Shown in pieces: positions 34,576-47,192 of a stretch of DNA of 64,000 nucleotides (the stretch's first letter is position 1; each line of letters starts with the position of its first letter). This DNA is from Caprimulgus europaeus (taxonomy: Eukaryota > Chordata > Aves > Caprimulgiformes > Caprimulgidae). The position numbers and the translations under genes are program-made. The stretch lies in the NCBI GenBank assembly GCA_907165065.1, contig OU015523.1, positions 123,554,023 through 123,618,022 of the forward strand, in the 5' to 3' direction. The notes under the pieces are model-generated. The model searched no databases, was not told the DNA's origin, and worked only from the letters and a program-made list of their open reading frames with translations.

Positions 34576-34616
34576 GGGGGGGGGGGGGGGGGAAAAAAAA
34601 AAAAAAAAAAAAAAAA
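34576..34616. repeat. G17 followed directly by A24
   Basis: A pure G run (34576-34592) joins a pure A run (34593-34616), making a 41-base polypurine strand. Exact lengths in such runs are prone to sequencing error. Confidence 0.93.
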
Positions 34617-35307
34617 CCCACAAAAATCTCCACAAAAAAAAGCTGCAATAAATTTGTTATGGAAAATATTCAAATGAATCCTCTCTTCCCAGAACAAATA
34701 AGAAGGAAAGAAACCTGAAAAGGAGTATGAGCAACTCTGCTACTACCATTTCCTTCTAGACCCTGAGCACACCATTAATCTCTCTTGAAAATGCCCTTTT
34801 CTCTGGTAAACTGCCCCATGGCTTTTTAATTATGCAAAAGAATGTAACCAATATAATCACTGTTTTGGTGAGATAAGAACCATGGTTATTCCTTGCCTTC
34901 CCTTTCCATCTTCAGGGCTGAAGCTATAAACTTAACTGGGTATTGACTATGTTTCACCACACATCACCCTGGATACCAGCCTTGTGATACTGCTCTTCCT
35001 TGGATGCTTCAGCTCATAAAAAGTGTCAGAAGAAAAAAGAAAGCAATAAAAAAATAAAAAAAAGGGCTGGAATTATTTAATTTTGGCTTTGCCAATAAAT
35101 GATGTTTTCTGCTAGAAATTCCCAATTCTTAGCCAGAGGTTATGGTTAAAAATTTTCTTCAACTCCAAGTTTGTTACCCAAATCTGATCAAATCTCAGTA
35201 GCACCAGGTACCAAATTCCCATGCAGGGCTTTGTGTTCCGGAGAAATGGGGCACAAGGAACCAGAAGGGGGTACAAAGGGACTTCCACAGTACAGCTGCT
35301 GAGAACA
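34617..35307. other. Unique sequence
   Basis: AT-rich; nothing recognised apart from an A-rich run near 35038-35065. Confidence 0.5.
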
Positions 35308-36092
35308 TTCAACAGCTCATGGCCAAATGCATGGACTTTGCACCTGGGTCAGGGCAACCCCCACTATCCACACAGGCTGGGTGGAGAATGGCTGGAGAGC
35401 AGCCCTGAGGAGAAGGACTTGGGGTGCTGGGGGACCAGAAGCTCCACATGAGGCGGCACCGTGCGCTGGCAGCACAGAGCCAATAACCGTGTCCTGGGCT
35501 GCACCCAGAGCAGCGTGGGCAGCAGGGCCAGGGAGGGGATTCTGCCCCTCTGCTCCGCTCTCCTGAGACCCCCCCTGCAGTGCTGCCTCCAGTGCTGGGG
35601 CCACCAACAGCACAAGGACATGGAGCTGCTGGAGCCAGTGCAGAGGAGGCCACCAGGATGATGCGAGGGCTGAAGCAGCTCTGCTGTGAGGACAGGCTGG
35701 GAGAGTTGGGGCTGTTCAGCCCGGAGAAGAGAAGGCTCCGGGGAGACCTTATTATGGCCTTTCAATACTTAAATGGGGCCTATGAGAAAGATGGGGACAG
35801 ATTATTTAGAAGGGCCTGTTGTGACAGGACAAGGGGTGATGGGGTTAAACTAAAAGAAGGAAGATGGAGAGTAGGTATAAGGAAGAAATTTTATAAACTG
35901 AGGGTGGTGAGACACTGGCCCAGGTTGCCCAGAGAGGTGGTAGATGCCCCATCCCTGGAAACATTCCAGGTCAGGTTGGACGGGGCTCTGAACAACCTGA
36001 TCTGGTTGAATATGTCCCTGCTCACTGCAGGGGGGTTGAATTAGATGACCTTGAAAGATCCCTTCCAACCTAAACCATTCTATAAGTCTATG
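35308..36092 (+). mobile_element. CR1 LINE fragment, group C, young
   Basis: Starts near GGCCAAATGCATGGACTTTG, passes CTGGGCTGCACCCAGAGCAG and the segment encoding RLRGDLIMAFQYL, and ends CAACCTAAACCATTCTATAAG. Its middle part (35461-35661) is almost identical to the inverted copy at 60526-60726, but its 3' end is group C where that one is group D. Confidence 0.94.
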
Positions 36093-39000
36093 ATAAACTG
36101 CTCTGCCATGAGCTTAGATTCTCTAATCTCCCCACCTCACGCAGAGATCTGCACCTACATGCCCAGAAGAGCTCCTAGAGGAAAAGCACTGAGGCTGTAA
36201 TGGGAGTTGTCCCCAAAACACCCAACCTTTGGTAGCAAGTTGCCAGCCATAGCATCTATATCAACCCCATAGCCAAAACCACCCTTTCCCAGTCCCAAAA
36301 GCAGCAGCAAGGCTGCAACACCTCTCCACAATGAACCTCCTCCACACCAACACCACTGCATAGCCAAGCCAATCCTTTCCAACCAAGAAACTACAGATTA
36401 AAATCCACCCATGCAACATCTGGATTACATAAACATCCAAACCAAAACCCACTCACACCTTCACTCCATCCCATCAAAACTCACCAGGAGAAAGCAATTG
36501 CTAACCCTTTCAGTAGACTATGACTATTTTCTCCTGTGTGCCTTCCAGTCTGCAGATCTCCAAGCATTCAAACCTCACTTTCCTTATTATTTGCTGGTTT
36601 GTTTGGTTTTTTTCCTTTCCATTTGGGTCTAACATCTCCTTCAGCAACACTGCTGAATCAGTTAACTGGCTGATTTTTTGGAAACCCAGTCAAATTCTTC
36701 AAGGGTTGACATACTTCAGTGAGTTCAAGTACAGTTCTGAGTGGGCCTTCAGAAGAGCAGTGAACATCTTCCCAGCACCACTAATGCTATTCAACACAAA
36801 CTGAACCAGAATCTGAACCTCTGTGAACTTCTCTTACATGCACAATATACTGGATTTAGCCCAGGTCCTCTATAACCTTCCTCCAACAGCCCTTCATCAC
36901 AAGAGCTTTAGAGGCTCCTACTATGCAATCTCTCACATGCTTTAAAGCCAAGGTGAAATCTTCAACATGCAACAGCCTCTACTGCCAAAAATAAAACTTC
37001 AAATCATGTCATCCTGATCACTCACTCACAGCCACAAGTAGGTGGAGGAAACAGTGTCACTTCACCTCCAGAGACTCAGGCAGAACCAGTAGAAAGCCTG
37101 AAGGTACTTGAAAAAACGTCCACGTTTTCAGCTCCATGAGGTTTTAAGAATGTCAGCACTGACATTTTTGGCAGTTGTTGTAGAAAACCTTCCCTTCTCC
37201 ACCCTTCCCTTTTGGTTTCTCCCTCTTCCCACAGGACTAAGATGGACATGCTCACTAGTTTGCAATTACACTGAGCTTCACCATGTGCAGCTCACACAGC
37301 ACTCGGTATTGTCCCGTAGATGAACCCAACCAAGCACATCTGCATTAACACCTTCACTCCTATCAGGATGCATTTTGGAAGTAGCTCACACTTTTGTCCT
37401 GCTTTCTGAATCCTGGTTTACATCACTAAATGGCTTTGGGTGAAGCTAAACCAGCAGATGTGTTCCAGGAGTGAATCCAACACACCTCAACCACCAACAG
37501 GCACTCGGTTCACAGGACCAGATTAGATCTAGTCTTAAGTGACAACACCACCACCTTCAAAATGATTCTACCATGGATGTTAGGATCTCAGCACCAACTA
37601 TCTCCTTCCACAAACCTCTTCTCTTGGGCCACACTACTTACTAATGCAGATGTTGCCATGATGTCTTGCAGAATGGTACAAACCAGCATTAACCTCATTA
37701 TACCAACATTTAATTTTAAAGCAAAGCAATAAATTAAAAGTCTCATTTTTTTTTTCCCCTCCAGCTAAATGACCAGAGAAGACATGTACCATGCACTCAG
37801 TTAACCCCAAAAAAGCCAACTGGTACATGGACAAAGTCTTTGCAGAGCATACCCACTGAGATGGCCACAGCCCAAAGAAGGATGGAGAGAGGATCAATTA
37901 AAATAAGCGACTCAGAAGTGAGAATATTTAAAAGGATCAGGCAAAGGTTGAACATTTTGCACTGCAAAAGTACTTTCCAAAACAGGCATCTTGCACATAC
38001 CACTGTGCTTGTCAACTCAGGTCTATTGTGGGGCACCTTCTACCAATAGGAATAAGATTTCTTACTCCAAGAGTACCTACAGACATAATCAAAAAAGCCC
38101 CAAAGGAAATAAAGACTGAGACATGTTACCAAGTTGTAGTTTGCCAGTGATTTAAGTTTTTAAAAATCACAGAATCCTTAAAAAACCCCAAATCAACAAC
38201 AACAACAAAAATCAGTACTTCATCCATGTTCTCCACCACTTTTGTGCATCACCAATCCCCACCCTATGGCAGGTGGGAGCATAATCAATTCCAAAGTCAA
38301 GGATGATGGCAAAAAAAAACCCTAATTAAATGAAATTTCCACAAAAAAAAGCCAGTTTGTGATTCAACTATGAAGCTGCCTTGTGTATTTTACCTGCTCT
38401 TGTGCTGCCAGTTTTAATCTAACTTGTGAAGAACAGCCCTGAACTTCACATCACAGAGCACAGAAGAAGTTTCTCCATTTGAGGATTAGTTTTGCTTAAC
38501 CGAAATCTGCATCAGCCTCTTTTGCTGCAACTCCCCAACACAGACAAAGGTCACAGCATTATTTACCACCTGGCACCAGTGGCACAGCAAAGCAGAGAGG
38601 ATCAGGAAGTTTATTTTCTTTCCTCTAAGATCTTTAGGAGATATTATGAAGTTCATCTACATACACACTCCCACCCACTCCTCCTACAGGAACTATTTCA
38701 ATTTAGTCAAACTTGCTGTATTAGAAGTGATGAGATTTCTCAGCCATTTCTACATTCTAGCTGATTGCCCATACACTGGAAGACATCTCCCAGTGTGACA
38801 CAACTTGCAAACCAAAGAAAATGAAGAAAGAAACCAACAAATCCATGTTTTTTAAGAAGTTTCTTTAGCAAAGGTATCCTGGCTGTCACTAGAAAGTGAT
38901 CCTCTACCAAAACTAGCCACCTTAGAGCTGATGTGCATTTGTCTGCCACAAGCTATTCCCTGTTGAGTTATGGGTGAACACAACTCAATGCTGTGCTGCT

Positions 39001-39107
39001 CTAGAGAGGACAGAACCACATTCGTTTGATAATTTACTTGATTAATCCTTATCAAGCCTTTAGATCACCAAATTGCCCATTACCTTCCCAAAAGCACATT
39101 ACTCCTG
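36093..39107. other. Unique sequence, probable GDPD5 5' intron
   Basis: About 3 kb without a recognisable repeat or exon. The missing first coding exon of GDPD5 was looked for by its conserved Cys-rich and RWKRY segments and not found. Confidence 0.5.
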
Positions 39108-39648
39108 TATTCAGCACTGGTGAGGCCGCAGCTCGAGTGCTGGGTTCAGTGTTGGGCCCCTGACTCCAAGAAGGACCTGGAGGTGCTGGAGCGTGTCCAG
39201 AGAAGGGACCGGAGCTGGGGAAGGGTCTGGAGCACAAGTGTGCCGAGTTCCCGGCTGAGGGAACTGGGGGTGCTGAGCCTGGAGAAAAGGAGGCTGAGGG
39301 GAGACCTTGTGGCTCTGTCCAAGTCCCTTGGAGGAGGGTGCAGAGAGGTGGGGGTGGGTCTGTTCAACCAAGGAGCAAGGGACAGGACAAGAGGAAATGG
39401 GCTCCAGTTGTGGCCAGGGCAGTTGAGATGGGATGTGAGGAAGAATTTCTTTGCTGAAAGGGTTCTGAGGCATTGGAAGGGGTTGCCCAGGGCAGTGGTG
39501 GAGTCCCCATCCCTGGAGGGATTGAAGAGTCGTGTAGACACAGTGCTGAGGGACATGGGTTAGTGGGGACTGCTCAGTGTTGGGTCAACGACTGGACTTG
39601 ATGATCTTAAAGGGCTTTTCCAATTGAGGCAATTCTGGGGTTCTGTGA
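39108..39648 (+). mobile_element. CR1 LINE fragment, group E
   Basis: Begins at CCTGTATTCAGCACTGGTGA and encodes the CR1 C-terminus ([20 protein letters not shown], then [12 protein letters not shown] and [11 protein letters not shown]). It is open for 147 codons from 39120 and ends GGCAATTCTGGGGTTCTGTGA. A small internal duplication or deletion near 39210 separates it from the minus-strand copy at 2319-3080. Confidence 0.93.
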
Positions 39649-40152
39649 TCAGGATCTAACTAGAGTGTGATCTGGGCTCAGCATAGAGAAGGAACATTTA
39701 AGATCTTAAAATCAAGATTGCCTGGGGTGAGACTCCATTGATCAGAAGTGGTTATCACTGCATTTACAATTCCCACTCTCCCTGAAGTTTAAGTATTTTT
39801 ATAATTAAGGTAGGTCTATCAGAAAGGATGTCCTAAGTCCTGTCTGGGTCATGTAGGCAGAACAGAGGGGTGTAACATGTGAGACCATAAGAAATTGCTT
39901 ATTTACTACCAAAGGCCACCAAAACTATGTGCAATGAGCTAAGCTGCCTCCCACCCTCCTTATTTACACCCTCCTGGAGGAGGAGGTTGCATTGGCTCAA
40001 GGTCTGCTCCACTAAAGCCAACATTCTGATTCACTGAAGTTGCTATAGTCCCCCTAGTCAACACTGGTCTTGAAATGTCCTCTTCCACCTCTAGTGGTTG
40101 CTGGAGACCTCTGTCAGCTCTTCTCAAGTGAGCAGCAGGACTTAAATCATGG
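39649..40152. other. Unique sequence
   Basis: Nothing recognised. Confidence 0.5.
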
Positions 40153-40220
40153 AGTCATAGAATCATTAAGGTTAGAAAAGTCCTCCAAGAGCATCAAGTC
40201 CAACTGTCAACCCAACAACT
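40153..40220 (-). mobile_element. CR1 LINE 3' tip, old
   Basis: GAGTCATAGAATCATTAAGG, then GCATCAAGTCCAACTGTCAA. Homology to the right of CCCAACAACT is lost or too decayed to call. Confidence 0.8.
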
Positions 40221-42559
40221 TGCATCCTTGAGATGTCTCCTGGCCTTGGGATAAAACTGCAGGAGCCCCTCTAAAGCAAATCCACCACCTCCAGCATCCT
40301 TGCTGGCACCCAGAAGCAATGTAGAGTTTAAAAATCAACCAGAAAGAGAGAAGCCTGCTTTGAACTGTGAATGGCCAACAGGAAATGCCAGTGCTGGATG
40401 GATCAGGGTTCCATTCCCACATGGATTAGCTCATAGCAAATAATGGTCCAGCAATCAATCAGTGTGGGTGAAGTTGGGTCCCTTCCAATTTGTGCATCTC
40501 TAGAAGCTTTCTGGTGCAGGAAGTCAAATGCCACTGCTGTAATTCTGCTGGGAGCTTGCCCCAGTTTATACCAGTATAGACAATCAGGGCAGCTCACAGA
40601 TGGAAATAGACTTCTTTTTATTTTTACAGTTCCCCTTTTGATTCACATCCAACTGTGAGGATTGCACAGATCCTCACATCAAACCCTCCATGTCAGTAGG
40701 TCCCCAAACTTCTCCTAGAGAACAAGATTTCGCCCGAAGAGCCTCAAAAATAGGGGTGAGGTTGTGGTTGCTTGGAAGTGAGGAGATGCTCTACAAAGCA
40801 GATTTCCTAATTAAAAGATATTTTCTTTAAAAGACTAAAAGCCAGAAAACATTAACAACTTTACACTAAGCCACCACTGAGACCAGTCAGAAGAAACAAT
40901 AGACTGTTCTGTGGAAGAAGTTCAAGTCAGACAAGTGCAGCAAGTGGAGTAATGTAATTGTCTTCTTCACAAGACCCCATGAAAACCCTTCATAGATGGT
41001 GTAGAGGGGCTTAAAAGAAGGGAAGAGTAAACCTGCAGTCACAATTCCAATGAGTTGGCTCTACAGGTGCCTTGGTCTTTTCACAAAAGTCAAGAAAAGA
41101 GAAGACAGTTCTTTGAAAGAGGGGCTCAAACAGCAAAATGTGAAAGAAACATTAAAAAAAACCCCACACAACTATTGGTTCTCCTCAGACTCAAAGCTCC
41201 CTTTAGCCTGGAGGGCCTCAAATCAAGGAAGAGCATCATTAACATTTACAAAGAGAAGCCAAAACCACAAAGCAAGGAAAAAAAAATAATAAAACTCTTC
41301 ACCACAGACCACTGTGTAAAGACCCAACTTCATCTGAAGAGCAAAGACAGGAAAAGATGGGGAGATTTTGCTACCAACCAGACACACACTATGACAGCAG
41401 GGAGGTGGAAGGACAGCAAAAAGGATCAGACAAACCCACTAAAATCAATAGAAAAACTCCAACTCACTTCCCTGCACTCTGGCTTTGAACCAAAAATCTT
41501 TTCTTGTGAGATTCATTATTTCAGGAAAGTGGATAAATCGAGTTCCCTTTCAATTCTGCATTCCTCTTGGCTGCTCATTTAACTTTCACCTTGCACCAGG
41601 AAACCACTCCTCATTAAATGCTATTGGCAGAGCAGACTCCGTCCTTGTTTCATTGCTACTTGGAGATGAACTGAGGTTTATTCTGCCAAAACTTTCCAGA
41701 GATCCCCTTTCTCCTTTAAAATATGTATAAAAATGTGTATTTTTTCAACCTTTCTCTTAAAATAGTTGGCTTTCCAAATCCAAAACCTGAGTGCTTTATG
41801 GTCCCATATTTGGAAAAAAGTCAGTGCAAGCCAGAGCCAGAAAAACATCTGACTCATTTCACATTAACACTGAGTTATAACAAACATCGTGCAGAGTAAT
41901 CCAACCTCACAATTTAGTTGAAATTATTTTTCCATTTTACCTGCTGATAGGATCTGTGTTCTGGTCAGAGGTTTCTGTGATCAGAGACATTAAATCTGTT
42001 TTTAATAAATATAACCAGCTACTGAAAAAAAAAATAAGTGGAAGGAAATCACTCCACACTGAGAAAATAGCAAGTATATTTATCTAGAACTACCCTGAGC
42101 AAGAATTATTATCCACATATACATAAAGCTATAGTAGTCTCCATGTACAGTCAACCAGAGGTTTGCTCCAAACAAAGGTTTGGATTAAATGATCTAAATT
42201 TGCTCTGGAGGAAGCTACCCCTCTTTGTGGGCTAAATAAAGAACATTTGAAACTATTTTCTCATTTGCAACACCTACAGCTAGATAAGTGTGAAGATCTC
42301 CCCACCATCCAACCCATTGGTCTCTTTCCATCAACATTAATAGAAACACGTTCCACCTCCAGTCCTCATGACCAGAGGGGATTTTCATGATAATTTTGGG
42401 TACAAGGGGTGCTAAACAGTCTCAACTTTCCCTCCAGCATCTCTGCAAATACCATTTGAGCCAGGACTATGGCATACCATGCGAGGTGGGGCAGACATGC
42501 CTGCTGGAGAGCCTCTCCCAGCACAGTTTGTGCTCTCCAGCTAGAGAGAAGATGAAGAA
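40221..42559. other. Mostly unique sequence
   Basis: About 2.3 kb. The stretch 41180-41350 has faint CR1-like text (CTTTAGCCTGGAGGGCCTC, ATCATTAACATTTACAAAGAG) that could be a very old plus-strand copy. Nothing else recognised. Confidence 0.5.
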
Positions 42560-42910
42560 GACTCCAGGGAGACCTTACTGTGGCCTTTCAGTGCTTGAAG
42601 GGGGCCTATAAGAAAGATGGAGATAGACTTTTTAGCAGGGCCTGTAGCAATAGGACAAGGGGGGATGGTTTTAAACTAAAAAGGGGAGATTCAGACTGGA
42701 GAGAAGGAAGAAATTTTTTACAGTGAGGGTGGTGAGACCCTGGCCCAGGTTGCCCAGAGAGGTGGTAGGAGCCCCATCCCTGGAAACATTCCAGGTCAAG
42801 ATGGATGGAGCTCTGAGCAACTTGATCTGGTTGAAGATGTCCCTGCTCACTGTAGGGGGGTTGGACTAGATGGCCTCTAAAGGTCCCTTCCAACACAAAC
42901 CATTCTGTGA
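42560..42910 (+). mobile_element. CR1 LINE 3' fragment, group C
   Basis: GACTCCAGGGAGACCTTACT, GGCCTGTAGCAATAGGACAA, GAAGATGTCCCTGCTCACTG and a tail of CACAAACCATTCTGTGAGG. The frame is closed by a one-base loss near 42687. Confidence 0.93.
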
Positions 42911-43388
42911 GGATATGAAATGAAGGAGCAATCAGAGGGACAGACTGGTTTCTGGAATTGCCAGTTATCTGACATGAAGAGGGCTCTTGTTCAAGTCAAA
43001 GTGCCTCTGGGAATTCACAGCTTTCAGTCTTCATGGAGGACCCAACCCATTCTCTGTCTCCTGAACACAGTAAACCTCCTGTTCATTCATTTTAAATAAT
43101 TAAATAAGTTTAAAAAAATCTAAACTAGAACAGGAAGAAGATTTTGACAATGTCTTCCCCTCCCTCTTTTTGCCAGAAAAAATCCAGTTGTGTAAAAAAC
43201 CAGAAGCTTTTCATAGGAAATACGATATTTTAAAGCAATTTCTTGCTGAAAGGCATCTCAGCTTGAGGCTGGAATTTCTGATCAGAGGAAACCAGAGACT
43301 GAGCCCTCCCAACACATGGCAACACATCGGTCAGGACATGCACAAGCAGATGGAGAACAACAGAAAGTGGTTCCAACCACACAAGAAA
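42911..43388. other. Unique sequence
   Basis: Nothing recognised. Confidence 0.5.
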
Positions 43389-43829
43389 ATCACAGAATTA
43401 CAGGGAGCTGGAAGGGACCTCAGGAGATCATCCAGTCCAACCCCCCTGCCAAAGCAGGTTCCCTACACCAGCTTGCACAGGAAAGTGTCCAGCTGGGTTT
43501 GAACATCTCCAGAGATGGAGACTCCACACCCTCTCTGGGCAGCCTGGCCCAGGGCTCCGGCACCCTCACAGGGAAGAAGTTTTTCCTTCAGTTTCTCTGG
43601 AACTTCTGGTGTCCCAGTTTGTGCCCATTGCCCCTTGTCCTGTCACTGGGCACCACCCAGAAGAGCCCGGCCCCATCCATTTGGCCCCCACCCTTCAGCT
43701 ATTGACAGACATTGATCAGATCCCCTCTCAGGCTGCTCTTCTCCAGGCTGAACAGTCCCCAGCTCTCTCAGCCTCTCCTCACACGGGAGATGCTCCAGGC
43801 CCCTCATTATATCACCTCTGTGGACCTAA
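43389..43829 (-). mobile_element. CR1 LINE fragment, group B, very young
   Basis: Antisense CR1 beginning ATCACAGAATTACAGGGAGC with the group B text AAGCAGGTTCCCTACACC. Over about 400 bp it differs from the copy at 49078-49740 at only about four sites (near 43491, 43680, 43757 and 43793). Its 5' truncation is near 43810-43829. Confidence 0.94.
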
Positions 43830-44225
43830 AATGGACATCTTTCTCCATGTCTACTGGAACAACTATAGCTGCAAACTGGGCAATATGGAATAGTTCAAGA
43901 AATTAGAGAAGTCTGGGGGGATCATGTGACATGTTGAGGATAGGGACAAGTGACAGGGACAGACCTTCAGCCTCCTGAACACCAGCCTGCTATCATAACC
44001 CTAGCCACCAATCTCATTTGCTTTTTCTTTGCACACAACTCAACCTTAGGTCCATGCTCTGTTGGCTTCAGTCTTCTTCCCATCACAAGTCACATCCACA
44101 GTTGGAGAAAACCATCCTACATCAGTTCTGCCCTGCCAGCGCTGGGATCTCTAGACAACAGCTATTTTAGTCTGCTTGGTTGATATAATACACCCTGGTC
44201 AGATCTGCTCACAATTCTAAGGATA
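43830..44225. other. Unique sequence
   Basis: Nothing recognised. Confidence 0.5.
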
Positions 44226-44392
44226 TCACAGAATGGTTTGGGTTGGAAGGAACCTTTCAACATCATCTAGTCCAGCCCCGTCGGGGTGAGAATGGATTTC
44301 TCCAATCAGACCAGGCTGCTCAGAGCCCTGTCCAACCCATCCTCAAATGTTTCCAGGGATGGGACTTCTATCACCTCTCTGGGCATCCTGTT
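44226..44392 (-). mobile_element. CR1 LINE 3' end, group C-like
   Basis: ATCACAGAATGGTTTGGGTT, then CATCATCTAGTCCAGCCCC, CAGACCAGGCTGCTCAGAGC and CACCTCTCTGGGCATCCTG. Truncated after 167 bp. Confidence 0.92.
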
Positions 44393-45649
44393 CATCCAGG
44401 AGCAAACCATGGTTACTCAATTTTGTTAGAAGTACATCAAAACCACTAGAGCAAGCAGGAACTTCAAACAAGCTGCATTTAGCACCTCCACATCTCCACA
44501 CAGATCAGATGTCCAGATGCCCACTTGCTTCCCTTGGGCTATGGTGAGGTCTCCCTGAATCCCTCTTCTGCTCTTGGCCCCATCACTATACAATAAAACT
44601 TTCCTTCTCCCATCACTCCTTTTAAATTCAAGCCTTCACCTCAGAAGAAAGCACCTACCAGTTTAAATGCAGAGCTTTCAGGAGAGCCAAGCTATACAAA
44701 CCAGAGAAGCCAAGAGACCTGTGGATGAACCTCACCTCCATCTATGCACCACAAGATATTTATCATTTTCTCACAAGACACTGATCTCCATGCTGAAGAC
44801 TTGACATTCAGACAGCATCCACAGAGACATCCAATACAACCAGGCCCTCAAACTTGCAAGTGCAGCAAGACAGAAGAAGTATTTTATCTTCCTGCAGTGC
44901 ACACCATCCTTGTGTCCCTAAATATCTACCAGCCCATGCACCTGCCTTAGGAAATGAATGGATTTTGTTAAAGGATCAAGGCCACATAGTCCTAAATAAC
45001 TACTGTCTACCTCAAGAGTAAATACAAGAGCTGGACTCAAATTGGAGCATCACCCTTACTCAAGTGTGTTCTCAGATCATTTAAATTCACTCCTGGATAC
45101 AATTAAGTGTTTACTAATGAGTCTTCATTACACTATTTTCTGACATTTTCAAGACTCAGTTTCCTGCAGGCATTTATCAGTATTAGCTTAGAGCAGAAAG
45201 GAGGCAAGTTCACATTTATCCAGTGAATTCAAAAGAAAAATTGAAAGCATGGTTCTTCACTTCCAAATTACCCAACTGGACTTCATTTGAGCAAACAAAA
45301 GAAAAATCTTCTTAAAGCAAGTTATTAAATCATCTCTGAAGATGACTACATCTCCCAGCTGCACCCATCAGAACCAGGAACTGAAGATAAAAAAGAACAA
45401 ATATCAGCTGGGACATTTGGTCAATGCATAAAATACTTCAGTTCCCACGGTGGAATTACAAAATTTAATTAATAACTCAAGGTGTGTGAATGCAAAGTGC
45501 TGAAAACAGCGATTTGTGCACTATAAACGTGAACAATTTCCCAGCCCAGTCCATTCTGAGCTCGTTAGCTTTGATCACAGGGTCAAGGATCAAATGTAGA
45601 CCCTAATAATTATTTAAAAGATAAAATAACTGAGGCAGCAAGGGACCTC
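44393..45649. other. Unique sequence
   Basis: About 1.25 kb; nothing recognised. Confidence 0.5.
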
Positions 45650-46160
45650 TGGCAGGCTCTGCTCTGAACTCCCACTCAAAGCAGGGCCAGCTCAGGTCAG
45701 GTTGCTCTGGGTGGTGTCCCAACAAGATCTGAATGTCTCCAAGGACAGACATTTCCACCCTCCTCTGGGTCCTGCTCCAGGGTTTGACCACTCTTATGGG
45801 GAAAAACTTTCCTACTATCTAACTGGAATTCCCCTTGATAGAGCTTGTGTCCATTGCCTCTTGCCCAGCTCCATCTTCTTCTCCACAACCACTCGTTAGA
45901 TAGTTGCAGAGAGCAGTAAGATCCCTCCTTTCTCCTGCTGCACAACCCCAGCTCTCAGCTTCTCCTCATATGACCAGGTCTAACTATATCTCCATTTCCA
46001 ACTATTTTGGAGTCTTATCTGTTGTTGCCTGCCTGGTTTTAGGGAGCCCCAAAACAGACCCAGTGCTCAGATGTGGTCTCTCAAGTGTCAGTAGAGAAGA
46101 AAACCCACATCCCTCAAGCTGCTGGCTGCACAGTCACTATTACAGCCCAGGATGCAATCC
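45650..46160 (-). mobile_element. CR1 LINE fragment, ancient
   Basis: Decayed antisense CR1 landmarks in order: GGTCAGGTTGCTCTGGGTGG, GAATGTCTCCAAGGACAGAC, GTGTCCATTGCCTCTTGCCC, CAACCCCAGCTCTCAGCTTC and CCCAGTGCTCAGATGTGGTC. No frame survives and both edges are approximate. Confidence 0.78.
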
Positions 46161-46674
46161 ACTTTCACTGCCAAAAGTACATCCAATAGCTGAATCTCAT
46201 ATTGCAGAGGGATATAATAAAGGAAAAGTACCTTAGATGCCAAGGATTTGAAGCCTCTAAGTGAGCAAATCAATATACTTGACTAGCAGATGTTGACCTA
46301 CCAGATCTTATGTACATCAAGAACAGATTCGAGGTGCCTGGGCTTCAATTCCCTCATCTTAAAGAGGCTGCAGAGGGATCAGGCTTTCACCCTTCTGTTG
46401 GATTTAAGACTCATGAACCCAAGAGAAAGCAGCCAGCAGTCTGCAGGACTCCACAATGCATCAGTCAGCTCTCGTCATACTTTGTAACCTGTCCAAAGGC
46501 TTCATTATCTCCCCATCTAACATCCAAGACCGTGAACATCTTGTGTAAAACTCCACCTGAACACATTCTCCAGCTCTTGTTTTTTACTCTTCATCATCAG
46601 CTTTCTCTCTTCTCCCCATCTGTGCTTAGTACTTCAAATCTCACAAAGGACTTTTTTTTTTTCCATTTTATAAA
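46161..46674. other. Unique sequence
   Basis: Ends in a T12 run (46652-46663) just before the next CR1 copy. Nothing else recognised. Confidence 0.5.
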
Positions 46675-47192
46675 GCCATCTGGAATATTGTGTCCAGTTC
46701 TGGGCCCCACAGTGCAAGAGGGACAGGGAGCTGCTGGAGAGAGTCCAGCACAGAGCCACCAAGGTGATGAAGGGAGTGGAGCATCTCCCTGATGAGGAGA
46801 GACTGAGGGAGCTGGGGCTCTTGAGCTTGGAGAAGAGGAGGCTGAGGGGGGACCTGATTAATGTTTATAAATATCTGAAGGGTGAGTGTCAGGAGGATGG
46901 GGCCAGGCTCTTCACAGTGGTGTCCAATGATAGGACAGGGGGCAATGGGTGTGAGCTGGAACACAGGAGGTTCTGCTTAAATTTGAGAGGGAACTTCTTT
47001 ACTGTGAGGGTGCCAGAGCCCTGGGACAGGCTGCCCAGGGAGGGTGTGGAGTCTCCTTCTCTGGAGACATTCAAGACCCGTCTGGACACCTTCCTGTGTG
47101 ATCTCATCCAGGTGTTCCTGCTCTGGCAGGGGGGTTGGACTGGATGAGCTTTCAAGGTCCCTTCCAATCCCTGACACTCTGTGATTCTGTGA
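46675..47192 (+). mobile_element. CR1 LINE fragment, group A, young
   Basis: Starts CATCTGGAATATTGTGTCC and ends CACTCTGTGATTCTGTGA. The C-terminal CR1 frame is open from 46764 to the natural end (QGGWTG); one indel near 46710 separates it from the start of the copy. Confidence 0.94.

Noticed and set aside
41180..41350. Possible ancient CR1 on the plus strand
   Set aside because: Only a few short phrases resemble CR1; too decayed to list as an element.
41055..41582. 175-codon plus-strand frame rich in Lys and Gln
   Set aside because: Low-complexity composition, no motif, and faint CR1-like text in the middle. It looks like chance.
46310..46792. 160-codon plus-strand frame
   Set aside because: It joins unique sequence to an out-of-frame part of the CR1 copy at 46675, with no protein match.
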